A stretch of 64,000 nt of DNA from UBA4717 sp045577925 (GCA_045577925.1 JAZNJH010000022.1:1-64000); one strand, 5' to 3'. Numbered from the stretch's first letter, positions 33,546 through 43,361 are shown. A program made the numbers and translations. Notes: a model not told the origin generated them from the sequence alone.

Positions 33546-34436
33546 TCAGACTTCTATGGAAATATTGTCTTCAAAAGCAATATTTTCACATTGAATAGTT
33601 AAATATCGTAGAGCTTTAGGCGTCCAAAGAAGCATATGAACTTCGTAACCATCTTCGTTTTTGTAAAGTTCATCGTATAAGTATCTGCAGTTGGAATAAA
33701 GCTCGCCGTCTTCTTCAATTTTAGTCCTTAAAACCAAACCTTTTTCTCTGTATATTTTTTGTACATTATTAAATATTATCTTAATATATGGGGTGGTATC
33801 ACTCGTCCTTACCCCGCCGCATTTGCTTAAATAGAGTTCGATATTTGAACGAACCTTTTTTATCATAAGCAGTTCGGCATCATGAAATCTGAACTGCGAC
33901 TCTATCTCCTCAGGAATGTCTTGGTTATCCAAGACTTGTGACGCTTCTGACACAATTTTTTGAAAAGCACGTTCATTCTCTTTTTCTTCTTTTGCCAAAC
34001 GCTTATATGCGCTTTCAGGAATACGATACAGTGCTATAAGCCGTTTATCAACAGATTCTCTAACCCATACGGGTAATCTTTGGGCACCATGACGAAGTAA
34101 CATCTGATAGCGCTTGCGAAAGCGTTTAATAGTTTCGGAAGGATCAAAAGGCAGACGTGCAGCAAACTGTAACTCTCTGGTTTCCTTTACTTTTTGGTAA
34201 TACTCTTTAAAATACTCTTTCGCCATTTGAGGTGAATCAAAGCAAATAACTTCACCGTTCTCATCGGGAAAAGATACCATTCTCTGATCGAAATTCTCTG
34301 TCTGAAGAAATTTATCAACCCAATCGTAATTCGGGGGAGTATCATAGTTGCTACGCTCAAGTTCTATTTTTTCTTCAAGATCGCTATCATAAAAAGCTTT
34401 GATTTCTTCGTCAGAATACACTTTATCAGAGATCAT
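33546..34436 (-). CDS. DUF4085-like protein
   Basis: 296 residues, helical and charged, with LPVWVRESVDKRLIALYRIP in the middle and a FRFHDAELLMIKK block, then a beta-rich C-terminal part (EVHMLLWTPKALRYLTIQ). The arrangement resembles DUF4085 proteins of Firmicutes, function unknown. Single gene; weak ribosome site. It could be part of the immunity or accessory gene pool. Confidence 0.5.
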   Translation of the reverse strand: MISDKVYSDEEIKAFYDSDLEEKIELERSNYDTPPNYDWVDKFLQTENFDQRMVSFPDENGEVICFDSPQMAKEYFKEYYQKVKETRELQFAARLPFDPSETIKRFRKRYQMLLRHGAQRLPVWVRESVDKRLIALYRIPESAYKRLAKEEKENERAFQKIVSEASQVLDNQDIPEEIESQFRFHDAELLMIKKVRSNIELYLSKCGGVRTSDTTPYIKIIFNNVQKIYREKGLVLRTKIEEDGELYSNCRYLYDELYKNEDGYEVHMLLWTPKALRYLTIQCENIAFEDNISIEV

Positions 34437-34612
34437 TCTAAAGCAACATGTATAGCTTCATCTTTGCATTAAATCATACCATTCTTTTGTGTAGTACCTC
34501 ATATATTGTTCCTTTTTAATTATGTAATTAAATCTGTACACCCCTGATACGTCTAATTATATTATATTACATTTTTATGATAAAGTAAATAACTAATCTT
34601 CATACAAAACAA

Positions 34613-34637
34613 AAAGCAGACCGTATGGTCTGCTTTC
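34613..34637 (-). terminator. Terminator after tRNA-Leu
   Basis: AAAGCAGACC pairs with GGTCTGCTTT (10 bp, loop of 4), with T-run on the minus strand. Confidence 0.75.
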
Positions 34638-34642
34638 TGTTT

Positions 34643-34727
34643 TGGTGCGGAAGACGGGACTTGAACCCGTACAGTGTGAACTACACGCCCCTCAAACGTG
34701 CGCGTCTGCCAGTTCCGCCACTTCCGC
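34643..34727 (-). tRNA. tRNA-Leu (anticodon GAG)
   Basis: 85 nt with encoded CCA (34643-34645). Acceptor GCGGAAG pairs with CTTCCGC, the anticodon loop is TTGAGGG with GAG at 34691-34693, and the long variable arm and GGGTTCAAGTCCC T-arm identify a class II leucine tRNA. Confidence 0.95.
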
Positions 34728-34807
34728 GTCAACGTTAATTATTATACCGCATAGACGTGTGTTTGTCAATACCTATTTTGCAAAAAAATCAAATTTTTTC
34801 AATGTTT

Positions 34808-35461
34808 TTATTTCAAAAGCTTTCCAAGCTTTTCCGTATTTACAATAACGACAAGCTTCATGTCTGACGCAAGCGGCTTTGTCGGGTCAACGGTAACTTC
34901 TACCTTGCCCTCTTGCTTTAGTGCAATAACATTGATTGAATATTTTTTACGCAGATCAAGCTCGATGAGCGTTTTACCCGACCATTCGGGTTTTACGTCC
35001 ATTTCTATTATGGATACGTCGTCGGAAAGTTCCATCATGTCCACAAAGCCTGAGCTTAACAGGTTCTTCGCAAGTCTTATTCCCGACTCACTTTCGGGGA
35101 ACACGACCTTATCCGCACCGACCTTGCTTAAAATCTTACAGTGCATCTCATTCGCGCACTTTGCTATCACCGTCTTGACCCCTGCTTCCTTGCAGAGCAT
35201 GACAGCCATAACGCTTGCTTCAAGATTACTTGCCATAGCAATTATAACGACGTCTATATTGGAAATGCCGAGCTGTTCTATTATCTTTGCGTCGGTTATG
35301 TCCGCGCATTTGCAAAACGGAATATCGAGTGCCGCCGAATTTACTATCGCTTCGTCTGTATCGACTGCAAGCACCTCTGCTCCGCTGTCTGCAAGCTGTT
35401 TTGCAACTGCGTACCCGTAACGTCCAAGTCCGAATACCGCATATGATTTATTGATACTCAT
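34808..35461 (-). CDS. ktrA: Potassium uptake regulatory subunit (KtrA/TrkA type)
   Basis: 217-residue RCK protein: Rossmann fold with GLGRYGYAVA (about 11-20) for NAD(H)/ATP binding, then a RCK_C domain (about 135-217). As an octameric ring below the membrane it gates the KtrB channel. It lies 16 nt downstream of ktrB. No c-di-AMP riboswitch is seen upstream. Confidence 0.92.
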   Translation of the reverse strand: MSINKSYAVFGLGRYGYAVAKQLADSGAEVLAVDTDEAIVNSAALDIPFCKCADITDAKIIEQLGISNIDVVIIAMASNLEASVMAVMLCKEAGVKTVIAKCANEMHCKILSKVGADKVVFPESESGIRLAKNLLSSGFVDMMELSDDVSIIEMDVKPEWSGKTLIELDLRKKYSINVIALKQEGKVEVTVDPTKPLASDMKLVVIVNTEKLGKLLK

Positions 35462-35477
35462 ACTATACTCTCCCCTT

Positions 35478-36833
35478 TTATCCCACGCTTATTTCTTCAG
35501 TGGGATTTTTTATATTATTAGACGTTGTCTTTTTAAGATTAAACGCAACTGCAAGAGAAATCGGTCCTATTCTTCCGAAATACATCGTTGCTATGATAAT
35601 CATTTTTCCCCATACGTTCAAAATCGGCGTGAGGTTTCTCGTAAGTCCTACCGTTGCCGTTGCGCTCACCGTTTCGTACAGAATATCGAGCGCCGATGCT
35701 TGTGTCACGGCTGAAAGAAGGAGCGTTGACGTAAACATTATTATAAAGGACATTCCCGTTACCGCTACCGCTTTACGCGCGATCTGCACCGAAAGATTTC
35801 TGTCAAACAGCGTGACGTCGTTTTGGTTTCGTATCGCAGACGCGGCTGTTGCAAAGAGTACGGCGAACGTAGCCGTTTTGACACCGCCTGCCGTTCCCAC
35901 GGGCGAGCCTCCTATAAACATAAGAAGCATGCAAAGAACAGCGGACGCATTTGTCAGGTTTTCCTGAGGTATCGTGAAGAACCCTGCCGTTCTCGTTGTC
36001 ACCGACTGAAAGAGTGATGCTTGTATTTTGTCAAACAACGAATAAGTGCCTAATGTATGCGGATTATTATACTCGAAAGCAAATATCAGAGCCGCGCCGC
36101 CGAATATAAGTATAGCGGTTGTCACAAGCACGATTTTAGAGTGAAGTGTGAGTTTTTTAAAGCATCTGAATTTATGCTTAGGTGCGCTTTTAAGAACACG
36201 GAGTACATCCCACCATACGATATATCCTATACCGCCGATTATAATAAGCAAACTTGTAACTACGTTAATTATCGGGTTTGTTGCATAATTTGCGAGGCTG
36301 TTCTCTGCTATAATGTCGATACCTGCGTTGCAGAAAGCGGATACGGAATTGAACAGGGATATCCAAATTCCCTTTAAGCCAAACTCAGGCACGAACACGA
36401 TCATATACAAAAGAGCGCCGGCACCCTCAACTATAAACGTTCCGAGAATTACTTTTTTTACAAAATCAGAAAGTCCCGATAAAGTGTTGAGATTAAACGC
36501 GTCCTGCAAAAGTCTGCTGTCCTTCATGCCGAGCTTGCGGTGCATCGCCGACATGATTCCCGCCATTACGGTGATTATACCAAGTCCGCCTATCTGTATG
36601 AGTATAAGAATAATTATCTGACCGAAAATACTCCACGTAGTAACTGTAGGCAGAGTGACAAGCCCCGTTACGCACGTTGCCGTTGTTGCCGTAAACAGCG
36701 CATCTATATATGATACCGACTCACCGCTTTTTGTTGCAAAAGGAAGTGACAGCAAAAAACTTCCGATAAATATAACAAAAAGGAAGCTCAACAATATCAT
36801 ATGCGTTGTTGTAAATTTAAAACGCTTTTTCAT
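35478..36833 (-). CDS. ktrB: Potassium uptake channel subunit KtrB/TrkH
   Basis: 451 residues with about 10 membrane helices in four M1-P-M2 repeats; selectivity-like loops include TATTATCVTGLVT, FNSVSAFCNAGID, SVTTRTAGF and SATATVGLTRN. Forms the K+ path driven by Na+ or the membrane potential. The ATG at 36833 has AAAGGAGG 7 nt upstream; an earlier TTG lies inside that spacing. Same transcript as the radical SAM gene upstream and ktrA downstream. Confidence 0.93.
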   Translation of the reverse strand: MKKRFKFTTTHMILLSFLFVIFIGSFLLSLPFATKSGESVSYIDALFTATTATCVTGLVTLPTVTTWSIFGQIIILILIQIGGLGIITVMAGIMSAMHRKLGMKDSRLLQDAFNLNTLSGLSDFVKKVILGTFIVEGAGALLYMIVFVPEFGLKGIWISLFNSVSAFCNAGIDIIAENSLANYATNPIINVVTSLLIIIGGIGYIVWWDVLRVLKSAPKHKFRCFKKLTLHSKIVLVTTAILIFGGAALIFAFEYNNPHTLGTYSLFDKIQASLFQSVTTRTAGFFTIPQENLTNASAVLCMLLMFIGGSPVGTAGGVKTATFAVLFATAASAIRNQNDVTLFDRNLSVQIARKAVAVTGMSFIIMFTSTLLLSAVTQASALDILYETVSATATVGLTRNLTPILNVWGKMIIIATMYFGRIGPISLAVAFNLKKTTSNNIKNPTEEISVG

Positions 36834-36855
36834 CGTCAAACCTCCTTTATATATT

Positions 36856-37809
36856 CTATTCTATATTATAACGCTTTCCCTGCCACGTGTCAAGTTTTAC
36901 CATAAGCTTGTCTATCGTGTTCATTACTACAAACTTTTTACGGCTCCAATCGGGTGCAATAAGCTCGTCAGGGGCACCGTCTCCCGTGACTCTGCATATT
37001 ACCGTATCGGGCGGGAGGAGCTCAAGTGCACTTACAACTGTTTGGGCATAAGAATAAAGGCTCATTGTTTCGAATTCACCTCGCACATACATTTCTGCAA
37101 GACGTGTATTTTTAATCACGTGCAAAAGATGCAGCTTTACGGCATCGGGCTTTAGCTTTGCAACTTCCCTTACCGATTCAAGCATCATATCTCTGTCCTC
37201 ATAGGGCAATCCGAATATAAGGTGGATGCATATACGTACTTTCGGCGCAAGCGTGCGAATTTTATTGTAACCGTGGATAAATTCCTCAAACGTGTGTCCA
37301 CGATTCATTTTCTCAGCCGTTATGTTGTGTATACTTTGAAGTCCAAGTTCAAGCATTACGGGTATGCGCTCTGATATTTCATCTATATACCTGACGGCGT
37401 CGTCTTCGAGGCAGTCGGCACGGGTAGCTATGCAAAGCTCGGCGATGTTGGGTATTTTAAGTGCTTCTTCGTATTTTTCACGAAGCACAGACAAGGGTGC
37501 ATACGTGCCTGTATACGATTGAAAATACGGAATATTGAGCGAATTATCGTCCCACTTTGATGAAATAGACGCGCTTACTTCTTCGTACTGCTCAAGAATG
37601 GATTTTGTACGCGACGCGGTGAAGTCACCGCTTCCCTTTGCCGAGCAAAAAGCGCATCCGCCAACACCTTTGCTGGCGTCACGGTTGGGGCATGTAAAGC
37701 CGCCGTCGAGAGGGATTCTGCGGCATTTTTTACCATAGATACGGCGGAGATAATAGTCATATGAATAATAACGTTTGTTTGTATCCGAGTTTGGGAAAGG
37801 ATTTTTCAT
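36856..37809 (-). CDS. TIGR01212-family radical SAM protein (YtqA-like)
   Basis: 317 residues. The cluster-binding region is GGFTCPNRDASKGVGGCAFC, i.e. the spaced CxnCxxC motif typical of the YtqA/YhcC branch, followed by a TIM-barrel-like region (CIATRADC, HLIFGLPYEDRD). Iron-sulfur enzyme using S-adenosylmethionine; the substrate is not known for certain. GAAAGG precedes the ATG. Upstream of ktrB by 22 nt. Confidence 0.88.
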   Translation of the reverse strand: MKNPFPNSDTNKRYYSYDYYLRRIYGKKCRRIPLDGGFTCPNRDASKGVGGCAFCSAKGSGDFTASRTKSILEQYEEVSASISSKWDDNSLNIPYFQSYTGTYAPLSVLREKYEEALKIPNIAELCIATRADCLEDDAVRYIDEISERIPVMLELGLQSIHNITAEKMNRGHTFEEFIHGYNKIRTLAPKVRICIHLIFGLPYEDRDMMLESVREVAKLKPDAVKLHLLHVIKNTRLAEMYVRGEFETMSLYSYAQTVVSALELLPPDTVICRVTGDGAPDELIAPDWSRKKFVVMNTIDKLMVKLDTWQGKRYNIE

Positions 37810-37836
37810 AAGAGGGTACCTTTCAAGGTAGGTATG

Positions 37837-38229
37837 TTATTTAATAGCTTTCAAAAAATACGGCCCACACAGATCGCCTTCATGTGTTTTAATATAAGTC
37901 CAAGAATAATCTTTTGACACTACATAAAACTCCGATAGTTCCCTGTCAATTTTCTCGGCAGTATCATAGCACGGGAAAAGCGTATCTGTTACACCTGTAT
38001 TACCAAACATATCACAGCATATCAAATCATTTTTTGGCATCATATTAAATGCTTGCCGAGCCGATTCTCCTATGAGTAAGCTATCTGCTAAAATTAGATT
38101 CCAGGAGAATACATGCCAGATATATTGATTTTTAACATACTTTTCAAATTCATTTTTAGATAGATCTGGCGCAAAATGATGTAACCACTGATTTATAAAT
38201 TTTTGTTTGCTCATCGAAAACTTTGCCAT
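37837..38229 (-). CDS. DUF4275-like small protein
   Basis: 130 residues with QKFINQWLHHFA near the start and YIWHVFSW in the middle, which fits the DUF4275 family of Firmicutes, whose function is unknown. AAGGAG precedes the ATG. It lies 27 nt upstream of the radical SAM gene and may share its transcript. Confidence 0.55.
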   Translation of the reverse strand: MAKFSMSKQKFINQWLHHFAPDLSKNEFEKYVKNQYIWHVFSWNLILADSLLIGESARQAFNMMPKNDLICCDMFGNTGVTDTLFPCYDTAEKIDRELSEFYVVSKDYSWTYIKTHEGDLCGPYFLKAIK

Positions 38230-38297
38230 AACATCAGCTCCTTAGTAAGATTATAACATATATTAGAATTTATTTCAACGAAATTATACATTTAACG

Positions 38298-38326
38298 AAA
38301 AAAGCACTGCAATAGCAGTGCTTTTT
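38298..38326 (-). terminator. Terminator after tRNA-Gly
   Basis: AAAAAGCACTGC / GCAGTGCTTTTT stem with a short loop; T-run in the minus direction. Confidence 0.75.
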
Positions 38327-38327
38327 C

Positions 38328-38401
<74 letters not shown>

Positions 38402-38515
38402 GTATTCGCTCAACGGTATATATGATACCATAAACCTCCCCGTTTGTCAATACTTTTTTTCAAGTTTTTGCACTTTTTTCTTCTTGTTCAAACTTATATT
38501 ACTTTAAATTCACAC

Positions 38516-38544
38516 TTGACAAAATACGACTTGTATGTTAGAAT
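38516..38544 (+). promoter_or_regulatory. thrS promoter
   Basis: Consensus TTGACA (38516-38521), 17-nt spacer, TAGAAT (38539-38544). Confidence 0.75.
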
Positions 38545-38559
38545 ATTTTTGTATAGTTT

Positions 38560-38755
38560 CTGTACAGCATACGGACATGACCGTGTGAAAAACTGTCCTC
38601 AGAGAGCGGCGCTTGCTGTGAAGCCGTGTCAGTTTCACCCGTGTTACCACCGTGTGTCACAATTATATAGAAATGAGTTAAAGCCTCGGGTGGAACCGTG
38701 GGGATATTATCCTCACCCCGGACAATTTTGTCCCGGGGTGATTTTTATTTTCCCG
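38560..38755 (+). promoter_or_regulatory. T-box leader of thrS
   Basis: The T-box sequence GGGTGGAACCGTGG (38688-38701) is followed by a strong terminator stem (38713-38741) with T-run. Upstream helices hold a candidate threonine ACC specifier near 38646. Uncharged tRNA-Thr would pair here and favour antitermination. The stretch 38402-38805 is otherwise promoter and leader. Confidence 0.9.
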
Positions 38756-38805
38756 TGACAACGTAAAATTTTGTCTGCCGCACAAGCGGCAAATTGGAGG
38801 TATTT

Positions 38806-40734
38806 ATGAAAATTATCATAAGCGGCAAAGACTACTCTTTTGATGCTCCCATAACTGCATATGATGCGCTTAAAGAAGCAGAGCTTATTTCGCGTGAGGT
38901 TATCGCCGCAAAGGTTAACGACTCGGTTGTTGACCTGACACGTAATCTTAACGACGGCGACTGTGTTGCTCCTCTCACCTTTGCAGATGACGAGGGCAAG
39001 CACGTGTTCTTCCACACAGCATCTCACATTCTTGCTATGGCAGTTAAGCGCCTTTATCCTGCCACAAAGCTTACAATAGGTCCGGCTATTGATGACGGAT
39101 ACTATTACGATTTCGACTCAGAAACACCCTTTTCTTCCGATATGCTTCGTGAGATTGAGGGCGAAATGAAAAAGATAGTCAAGGAAAACTTAAAGCTTGA
39201 GCGCTTCACGCTTGAGCGTAGTGAAGCTATCGCTCTTATGGAAAAGGCAGACGAGCCCTACAAGGTTGCTCTTATTGGCCGTGTGCCTGAAGGCGAGGAG
39301 ATCTCGTTCTACAAAATGGGCGACTTTGTTGACCTTTGTGCAGGACCTCACCTCTTCTCAACGGGTGCTGTAAAGGCTTTTAAGCTTACACAGTGCACGG
39401 GCGCATATTGGGAGGGCAACAGCAACAACAAGATGCTTCAACGCGTGTACGGTACTGCATTTCCGTCCAAAGATGAACTCAACGCTCATCTTGAGCAGCT
39501 TGAAGAAGCCCGCAAGCGCGACCATAACAAGCTTGGCCGTGAACTTGAATTTTTCACAACGAGCGACCTTATCGGTCAGGGTCTTCCGATACTTCTGCCT
39601 AAGGGAGCAAGAGTGATTCAGCTTCTCCAGCGCTTTGTTGAAGACGAAGAGCAGAAGCGTGGCTGGCAGCTCACCAAGACTCCTTACATGGCTAAATCCG
39701 ACCTCTACAAGGTATCCGGACACTGGGATCACTACCGTGACGGCATGTTCGTACTTGGCGACCCCGAAGCAGACAAGGAAGTATTTGCACTCCGTCCTAT
39801 GACGTGTCCTTTCCAATACCAGGCATATCTTAATAAGGGCCGTTCATACCGCGATCTTCCCTTGCGCTACAACGAAACGTCAACACTTTTCAGAAACGAG
39901 GCGTCGGGCGAAATGCACGGTCTCATCAGAGTTCGTCAGTTCACTATCTCCGAGGGTCACCTTATGTGTACTCCCGAACAGCTTGAAGAGGAATTCAAGA
40001 ACTGCCTTGAGCTTGCGATCTACTGCTTAAAGACTCTCGGACTTTACGAAGACGTAAGCTACCGCTTCTCGCAGTGGGATCCTGCCGACAAGGAAAAGTA
40101 CATCGGTACAACAGAGCAGTGGGAAAAATCCCAGGGTATGATGAAGAAGATACTTGATCACCTTGGAATCAACTACAAGATTGGTATAGGCGAAGCGGCA
40201 TTCTACGGACCTAAGCTCGACATTCAGATAAAGAACGTATTCGGTAAGGAAGACACTCTTATCACGATTCAGATAGATGAGCTTCTTGCTGAAAAGTTCG
40301 GTATGGAATATACAGACCGTGACGGTGTTAAGAAGCATCCCTGCATCATTCACCGTACATCAATTGGATGCTATGAACGTACACTTGCGCTTCTTATCGA
40401 AAAGTATGCAGGCGCATTCCCTGCATGGCTTGCTCCCACACAGGTTAAGATACTTCCCATCGGCTTTGACCAGCACGAGTATGCAGAAAAGGTTGCCGAT
40501 AAGATGGAAGCTCTCAGCATGAGAGTTGAAGTTGACGAGCGCAACGAAAAGATCGGTTACAAGATCCGCGAAGCACAGCTTGAAAAGGTACCTTACATGC
40601 TTGTAATAGGTGAAAAGGAAGTAAGCGAAGGCACAGTAGCCGTACGTTCACGCAAGAACGGCGACATGGGTGCGATCGATGCAGACAATTTCATCAAGGA
40701 TCTCCTTGTTGAAATTGCAGAGCGCCGCATATAG
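38806..40734 (+). CDS. thrS: Threonine-tRNA ligase
   Basis: 642 residues: TGS domain (1-60), editing domain with HTASHILAMAVKRL and a later CAGPHL, class II catalytic core (MTCPFQYQAYL, FRNEASGEMHGLIRVRQF, IHRTSIGCYER) and C-terminal anticodon-binding domain. Charges tRNA-Thr. ATG 38806 follows TTGGAGG by 5 nt; an upstream in-frame ATG at 38794 precedes that site. Controlled by the T-box. Its stop is directly followed by a palindromic repeat. Confidence 0.97.
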   Translation: MKIIISGKDYSFDAPITAYDALKEAELISREVIAAKVNDSVVDLTRNLNDGDCVAPLTFADDEGKHVFFHTASHILAMAVKRLYPATKLTIGPAIDDGYYYDFDSETPFSSDMLREIEGEMKKIVKENLKLERFTLERSEAIALMEKADEPYKVALIGRVPEGEEISFYKMGDFVDLCAGPHLFSTGAVKAFKLTQCTGAYWEGNSNNKMLQRVYGTAFPSKDELNAHLEQLEEARKRDHNKLGRELEFFTTSDLIGQGLPILLPKGARVIQLLQRFVEDEEQKRGWQLTKTPYMAKSDLYKVSGHWDHYRDGMFVLGDPEADKEVFALRPMTCPFQYQAYLNKGRSYRDLPLRYNETSTLFRNEASGEMHGLIRVRQFTISEGHLMCTPEQLEEEFKNCLELAIYCLKTLGLYEDVSYRFSQWDPADKEKYIGTTEQWEKSQGMMKKILDHLGINYKIGIGEAAFYGPKLDIQIKNVFGKEDTLITIQIDELLAEKFGMEYTDRDGVKKHPCIIHRTSIGCYERTLALLIEKYAGAFPAWLAPTQVKILPIGFDQHEYAEKVADKMEALSMRVEVDERNEKIGYKIREAQLEKVPYMLVIGEKEVSEGTVAVRSRKNGDMGAIDADNFIKDLLVEIAERRI

Positions 40735-40815
40735 TCCGTGAGGACGGACGGCCAGAGCGCGCGTGAGGTTTGATCATATTTAAAATCTACACCCGTACTC
40801 CGTTGTTTGAGGAAA
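40734..40815 (+). repeat. Palindrome-headed dispersed repeat after thrS
   Basis: GTCCGT-GAGG-ACGGAC hairpin (40734-40749) begins within the thrS TAG codon and is followed by GGCCAGAGCGCGCGTG and a CCCGTACTCC-TTGT-TGA tail. Related copies: 45388-45458 (inverted, complete), 43322-43337 (palindrome only), 30631-30712 (no palindrome). Confidence 0.75.
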
Positions 40816-40837
40816 TTTATAGATTTGCAAAAAGCAA

Positions 40838-40876
40838 TACCCCGCTCATTTGATAAAATGGACGGGGTATTATTAT
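40838..40876 (+). terminator. Terminator downstream of thrS
   Basis: AATACCCCG pairs with CGGGGTATT (9 bp) with a partly paired interior; a short T/A-rich tail follows. Confidence 0.65.
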
Positions 40877-40987
40877 AAGCACTCTTTAATACCGATAAGA
40901 CGTCATATTCGACCGATGAGACAAAAATAAACATTTCTCCATTTTCATTTGCTATAATAGTATCAGCAAATAAGGAGGATGATACAA

Positions 40988-41716
40988 ATGCATGCAATAA
41001 AAGCTATCGGGCTTATCAAACGGTATAAAAAGCTGACCGCCGTTGATGATCTGAATTTAGAAATCAAACAGGGGGAATTATTTTCACTTCTTGGCGTTAA
41101 CGGTGCCGGAAAGACAACGACTATTAAAATGCTGACCTGTCTGACAAGACCCACCGAAGGTAACGCCATTGTAGGTAATTACAGTATAAAAAGCAATCCT
41201 GATGAGGTAAAAGAGTTAATCGCTGTTTCTCCTCAGGAAACAGCCGTTGCCCCTAATCTATCTGTTAAAGAAAATCTGGAACTAATCTGCGGTATTTACG
41301 GTTTTCCCAAAGAAATGACCAAGGATAAAATCAAAGAGATCTCCGCTCAACTTGCGCTTGATGGCGTTTTGCACAGAAAAGCGGGAAAGCTGTCAGGCGG
41401 ATGGCAGAGACGACTCAGTATTGCAATGGCACTTATCAGTGAACCGGAAATTCTGTTTTTGGACGAACCTACACTCGGATTGGACGTTATTGCAAGACAC
41501 GAGCTTTGGGAAGTGATTCGCTCTCTGAAAGGCAGAGTTACCATTATCCTGACAACGCACTATATGGAAGAGGCCGAGTCGCTTTCCGACCGAGTAGGGA
41601 TTATGAAAAGCGGCAGACTTCTTGCAGTCGGAACACCTGAAGAATTATGCAAGGCGGCAGGAAGTACCGATTTTGAATCGGCTTTCGTTTCTATTGTTAA
41701 GGAGGGTGAGCTATGA
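40988..41716 (+). CDS. ABC transporter ATP-binding protein
   Basis: 242 residues. Walker A GVNGAGKTTT (about 37-46), Q-loop in SPQETAV, signature LSGGWQRRLS, Walker B ILFLDEP and H-loop TTHYMEE: a complete ABC-2-type ATPase. It would power export by the permease encoded next (4-nt overlap). ATG 40988 is 10 nt after AAGGAGG; the ATG at 40979 abuts that site. A TATAAT box (about 40951) lies just upstream. Confidence 0.92.
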   Translation: MHAIKAIGLIKRYKKLTAVDDLNLEIKQGELFSLLGVNGAGKTTTIKMLTCLTRPTEGNAIVGNYSIKSNPDEVKELIAVSPQETAVAPNLSVKENLELICGIYGFPKEMTKDKIKEISAQLALDGVLHRKAGKLSGGWQRRLSIAMALISEPEILFLDEPTLGLDVIARHELWEVIRSLKGRVTIILTTHYMEEAESLSDRVGIMKSGRLLAVGTPEELCKAAGSTDFESAFVSIVKEGEL

Positions 41717-42444
41717 AAATGATAACCTTTGCCAAAAGATGCGCAAAAGAGATATTGCGCGATCCAATCAATCTTTGCTTCGGTCTGGGCTTCCCTTTAA
41801 TATTACTGTTGCTTCTCAGCGCTATGCAAGCAAACATTCCTGTAAGTCTGTTTGAAATCGACACTCTGACTCCGGGAATCACAGTGTTTGGACTATCGTT
41901 TATGACACTTTTTTCTGCAACCCTTATCGCCAAAGACCGTGAAAGCGCTCTGTTACAAAGATTGTATACTACGCCGCTTACAGGATTTGACTTCATAGTC
42001 GGGTATATGCTCCCACTCTTGCCCATCGCTATCGCTCAGACAGTTATCTGCTATCTGTTTGCGATCCCTCTGGGGCTAACTGTTGGCACAAGCATTATTT
42101 ATGCTATAATAGGAATAATACCGGTAGCCGTTTTCAATATTGCACTTGGGCTTTTATTTGGAAGTATTTTAACAGTTAAGCAGGTTGGCGGCATTTGCGG
42201 CGCACTTCTTACAAATCTGTCTGCGTGGCTTTCTGGAGTATGGTTTGATTTAAAGCTTGTCGGTGGGATTTTTGAAAAATCAGCCAATGCTCTTCCGTTT
42301 ATTCATGCAGCAGAAATGGAAAAGGCTTTGTTTAATGGTAATTTTGAACTTGCAGCTTCGCATATTCTGCCAATTATTTTTTACAGTGTGATAATAACAG
42401 TACTTGCAATGTTCTGTTTTATGAAGCAAATAAAAAATCAGTAA
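41713..42444 (+). CDS. ABC-2 type permease
   Basis: 243 residues with about six membrane helices (LCFGLGFPLILLLLLSAM, FGLSFMTLFSATLIA, MLPLLPIAIAQTVICYLFAI and others) and the short RESALLQRLYTTPL coupling stretch typical of ABC-2 exporters of drugs or lipids. Partner of the preceding ATPase. Followed by LytTR/DUF3021 genes, which usually regulate such exporters. Confidence 0.88.
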   Translation: MKMITFAKRCAKEILRDPINLCFGLGFPLILLLLLSAMQANIPVSLFEIDTLTPGITVFGLSFMTLFSATLIAKDRESALLQRLYTTPLTGFDFIVGYMLPLLPIAIAQTVICYLFAIPLGLTVGTSIIYAIIGIIPVAVFNIALGLLFGSILTVKQVGGICGALLTNLSAWLSGVWFDLKLVGGIFEKSANALPFIHAAEMEKALFNGNFELAASHILPIIFYSVIITVLAMFCFMKQIKNQ

Positions 42445-42456
42445 GGATTTGATATA

Positions 42457-42894
42457 ATGAAATATAAACTCATTATCGATAAAAATGCACAAGAGGAAAT
42501 AACAGCAGTCGTTCACTCCCCTTCTACTCTGACACAACAGATAGAAGATCTGGTACGCAACTATTGCGGTGCAGACAGTATTATGGGGTACAGGGATGAT
42601 GAGATGCGGAAATTGTCATTCGAAGAAATAGAGTGTATAACTGTTCTTGACAGAAAAGTTATTGCAATTGATAACCAAAAAAATCAATATCGTATCCAGG
42701 ACAGACTTCGTGATCTGGAAGAAGTCTTACCCTCTTATTTTATCCGCATCAATAAATCTACCCTTGCCAATGAGCATCGTATTCTACGTTTTGATGCAGT
42801 ATTCAGCGGCGGTGTGGATGCCGTATTCAGATGCGGATATCGGGAATACGTTTCAAGACGTTGTTTTGCAGAAATCAGGCGGAGGTATGAATAA
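42457..42894 (+). CDS. LytTR DNA-binding regulator
   Basis: 145 residues; the C-terminal two thirds form a LytTR domain (KLSFEEIECITVLDRKVIAID, FIRINKSTLANEHRI, GYREYVSRR). There is no receiver domain. Pairs with the DUF3021 membrane protein 2 nt downstream as a LytTR regulatory system, in which the membrane protein inhibits the regulator. Probably controls the ABC exporter and itself. AAGGAT precedes the ATG. Confidence 0.9.
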   Translation: MKYKLIIDKNAQEEITAVVHSPSTLTQQIEDLVRNYCGADSIMGYRDDEMRKLSFEEIECITVLDRKVIAIDNQKNQYRIQDRLRDLEEVLPSYFIRINKSTLANEHRILRFDAVFSGGVDAVFRCGYREYVSRRCFAEIRRRYE

Positions 42895-42896
42895 AT

Positions 42897-43361
42897 ATGA
42901 AAAAGTGTATTTTGGAATTTTTGCGACGCGGACTTATCGCTTGCGGCTTTGGTCCTGTTGTTTTGGCGATATTATTTCTTATTTTACAGAATAAAACCGG
43001 TATAGAGAGTCTGACTGTAAACGAGGTTTGCCTAGGCATATTCTCATTATCGGCACTTGCCTTTATTGCAGGCGGAATGAACGTAATATATCAGATCGAG
43101 CGTTTATCCCTGATGGTCGCGATTTTAATTCACGGAGCTGTTTTATATATCAGCTATCTGGCAACATATCTTATAAACGGGTGGCTTGAATGGGGCATTA
43201 CTCCCATTTTAGTTTTTTCGGGTATTTTTGTTTTTGGTTATTTACTGATCTGGGCAGTAATTTATTTAATAATCAAGAAAAACACTGAAAAAATCAACAG
43301 AATATTAAAGGAAAAAGAGCAGTCCGTGAGGACGGACAATACGCGTATAGCGGCTGAGTGA
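42897..43361 (+). CDS. DUF3021 membrane protein (LytTR-system inhibitor type)
   Basis: 154 residues with four membrane helices (about 15-30, 45-60, 72-93, 100-128) and a cytoplasmic tail. DUF3021 proteins antagonise the cognate LytTR regulator. The tail ends in SVRTDNTRIAAE, where SVRTD is encoded by the dispersed GTCCGT palindrome (43322-43337), so the repeat seems to have replaced the original C-terminus. Confidence 0.88.
   Translation: MKKCILEFLRRGLIACGFGPVVLAILFLILQNKTGIESLTVNEVCLGIFSLSALAFIAGGMNVIYQIERLSLMVAILIHGAVLYISYLATYLINGWLEWGITPILVFSGIFVFGYLLIWAVIYLIIKKNTEKINRILKEKEQSVRTDNTRIAAE

Noticed and set aside
37837..38229. Toxin-antitoxin partner
   Set aside because: Sequence fits DUF4275 better and no small partner gene is adjacent.
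39358..39816. Antisense frame in thrS
   Set aside because: Shadow of a highly conserved synthetase gene.
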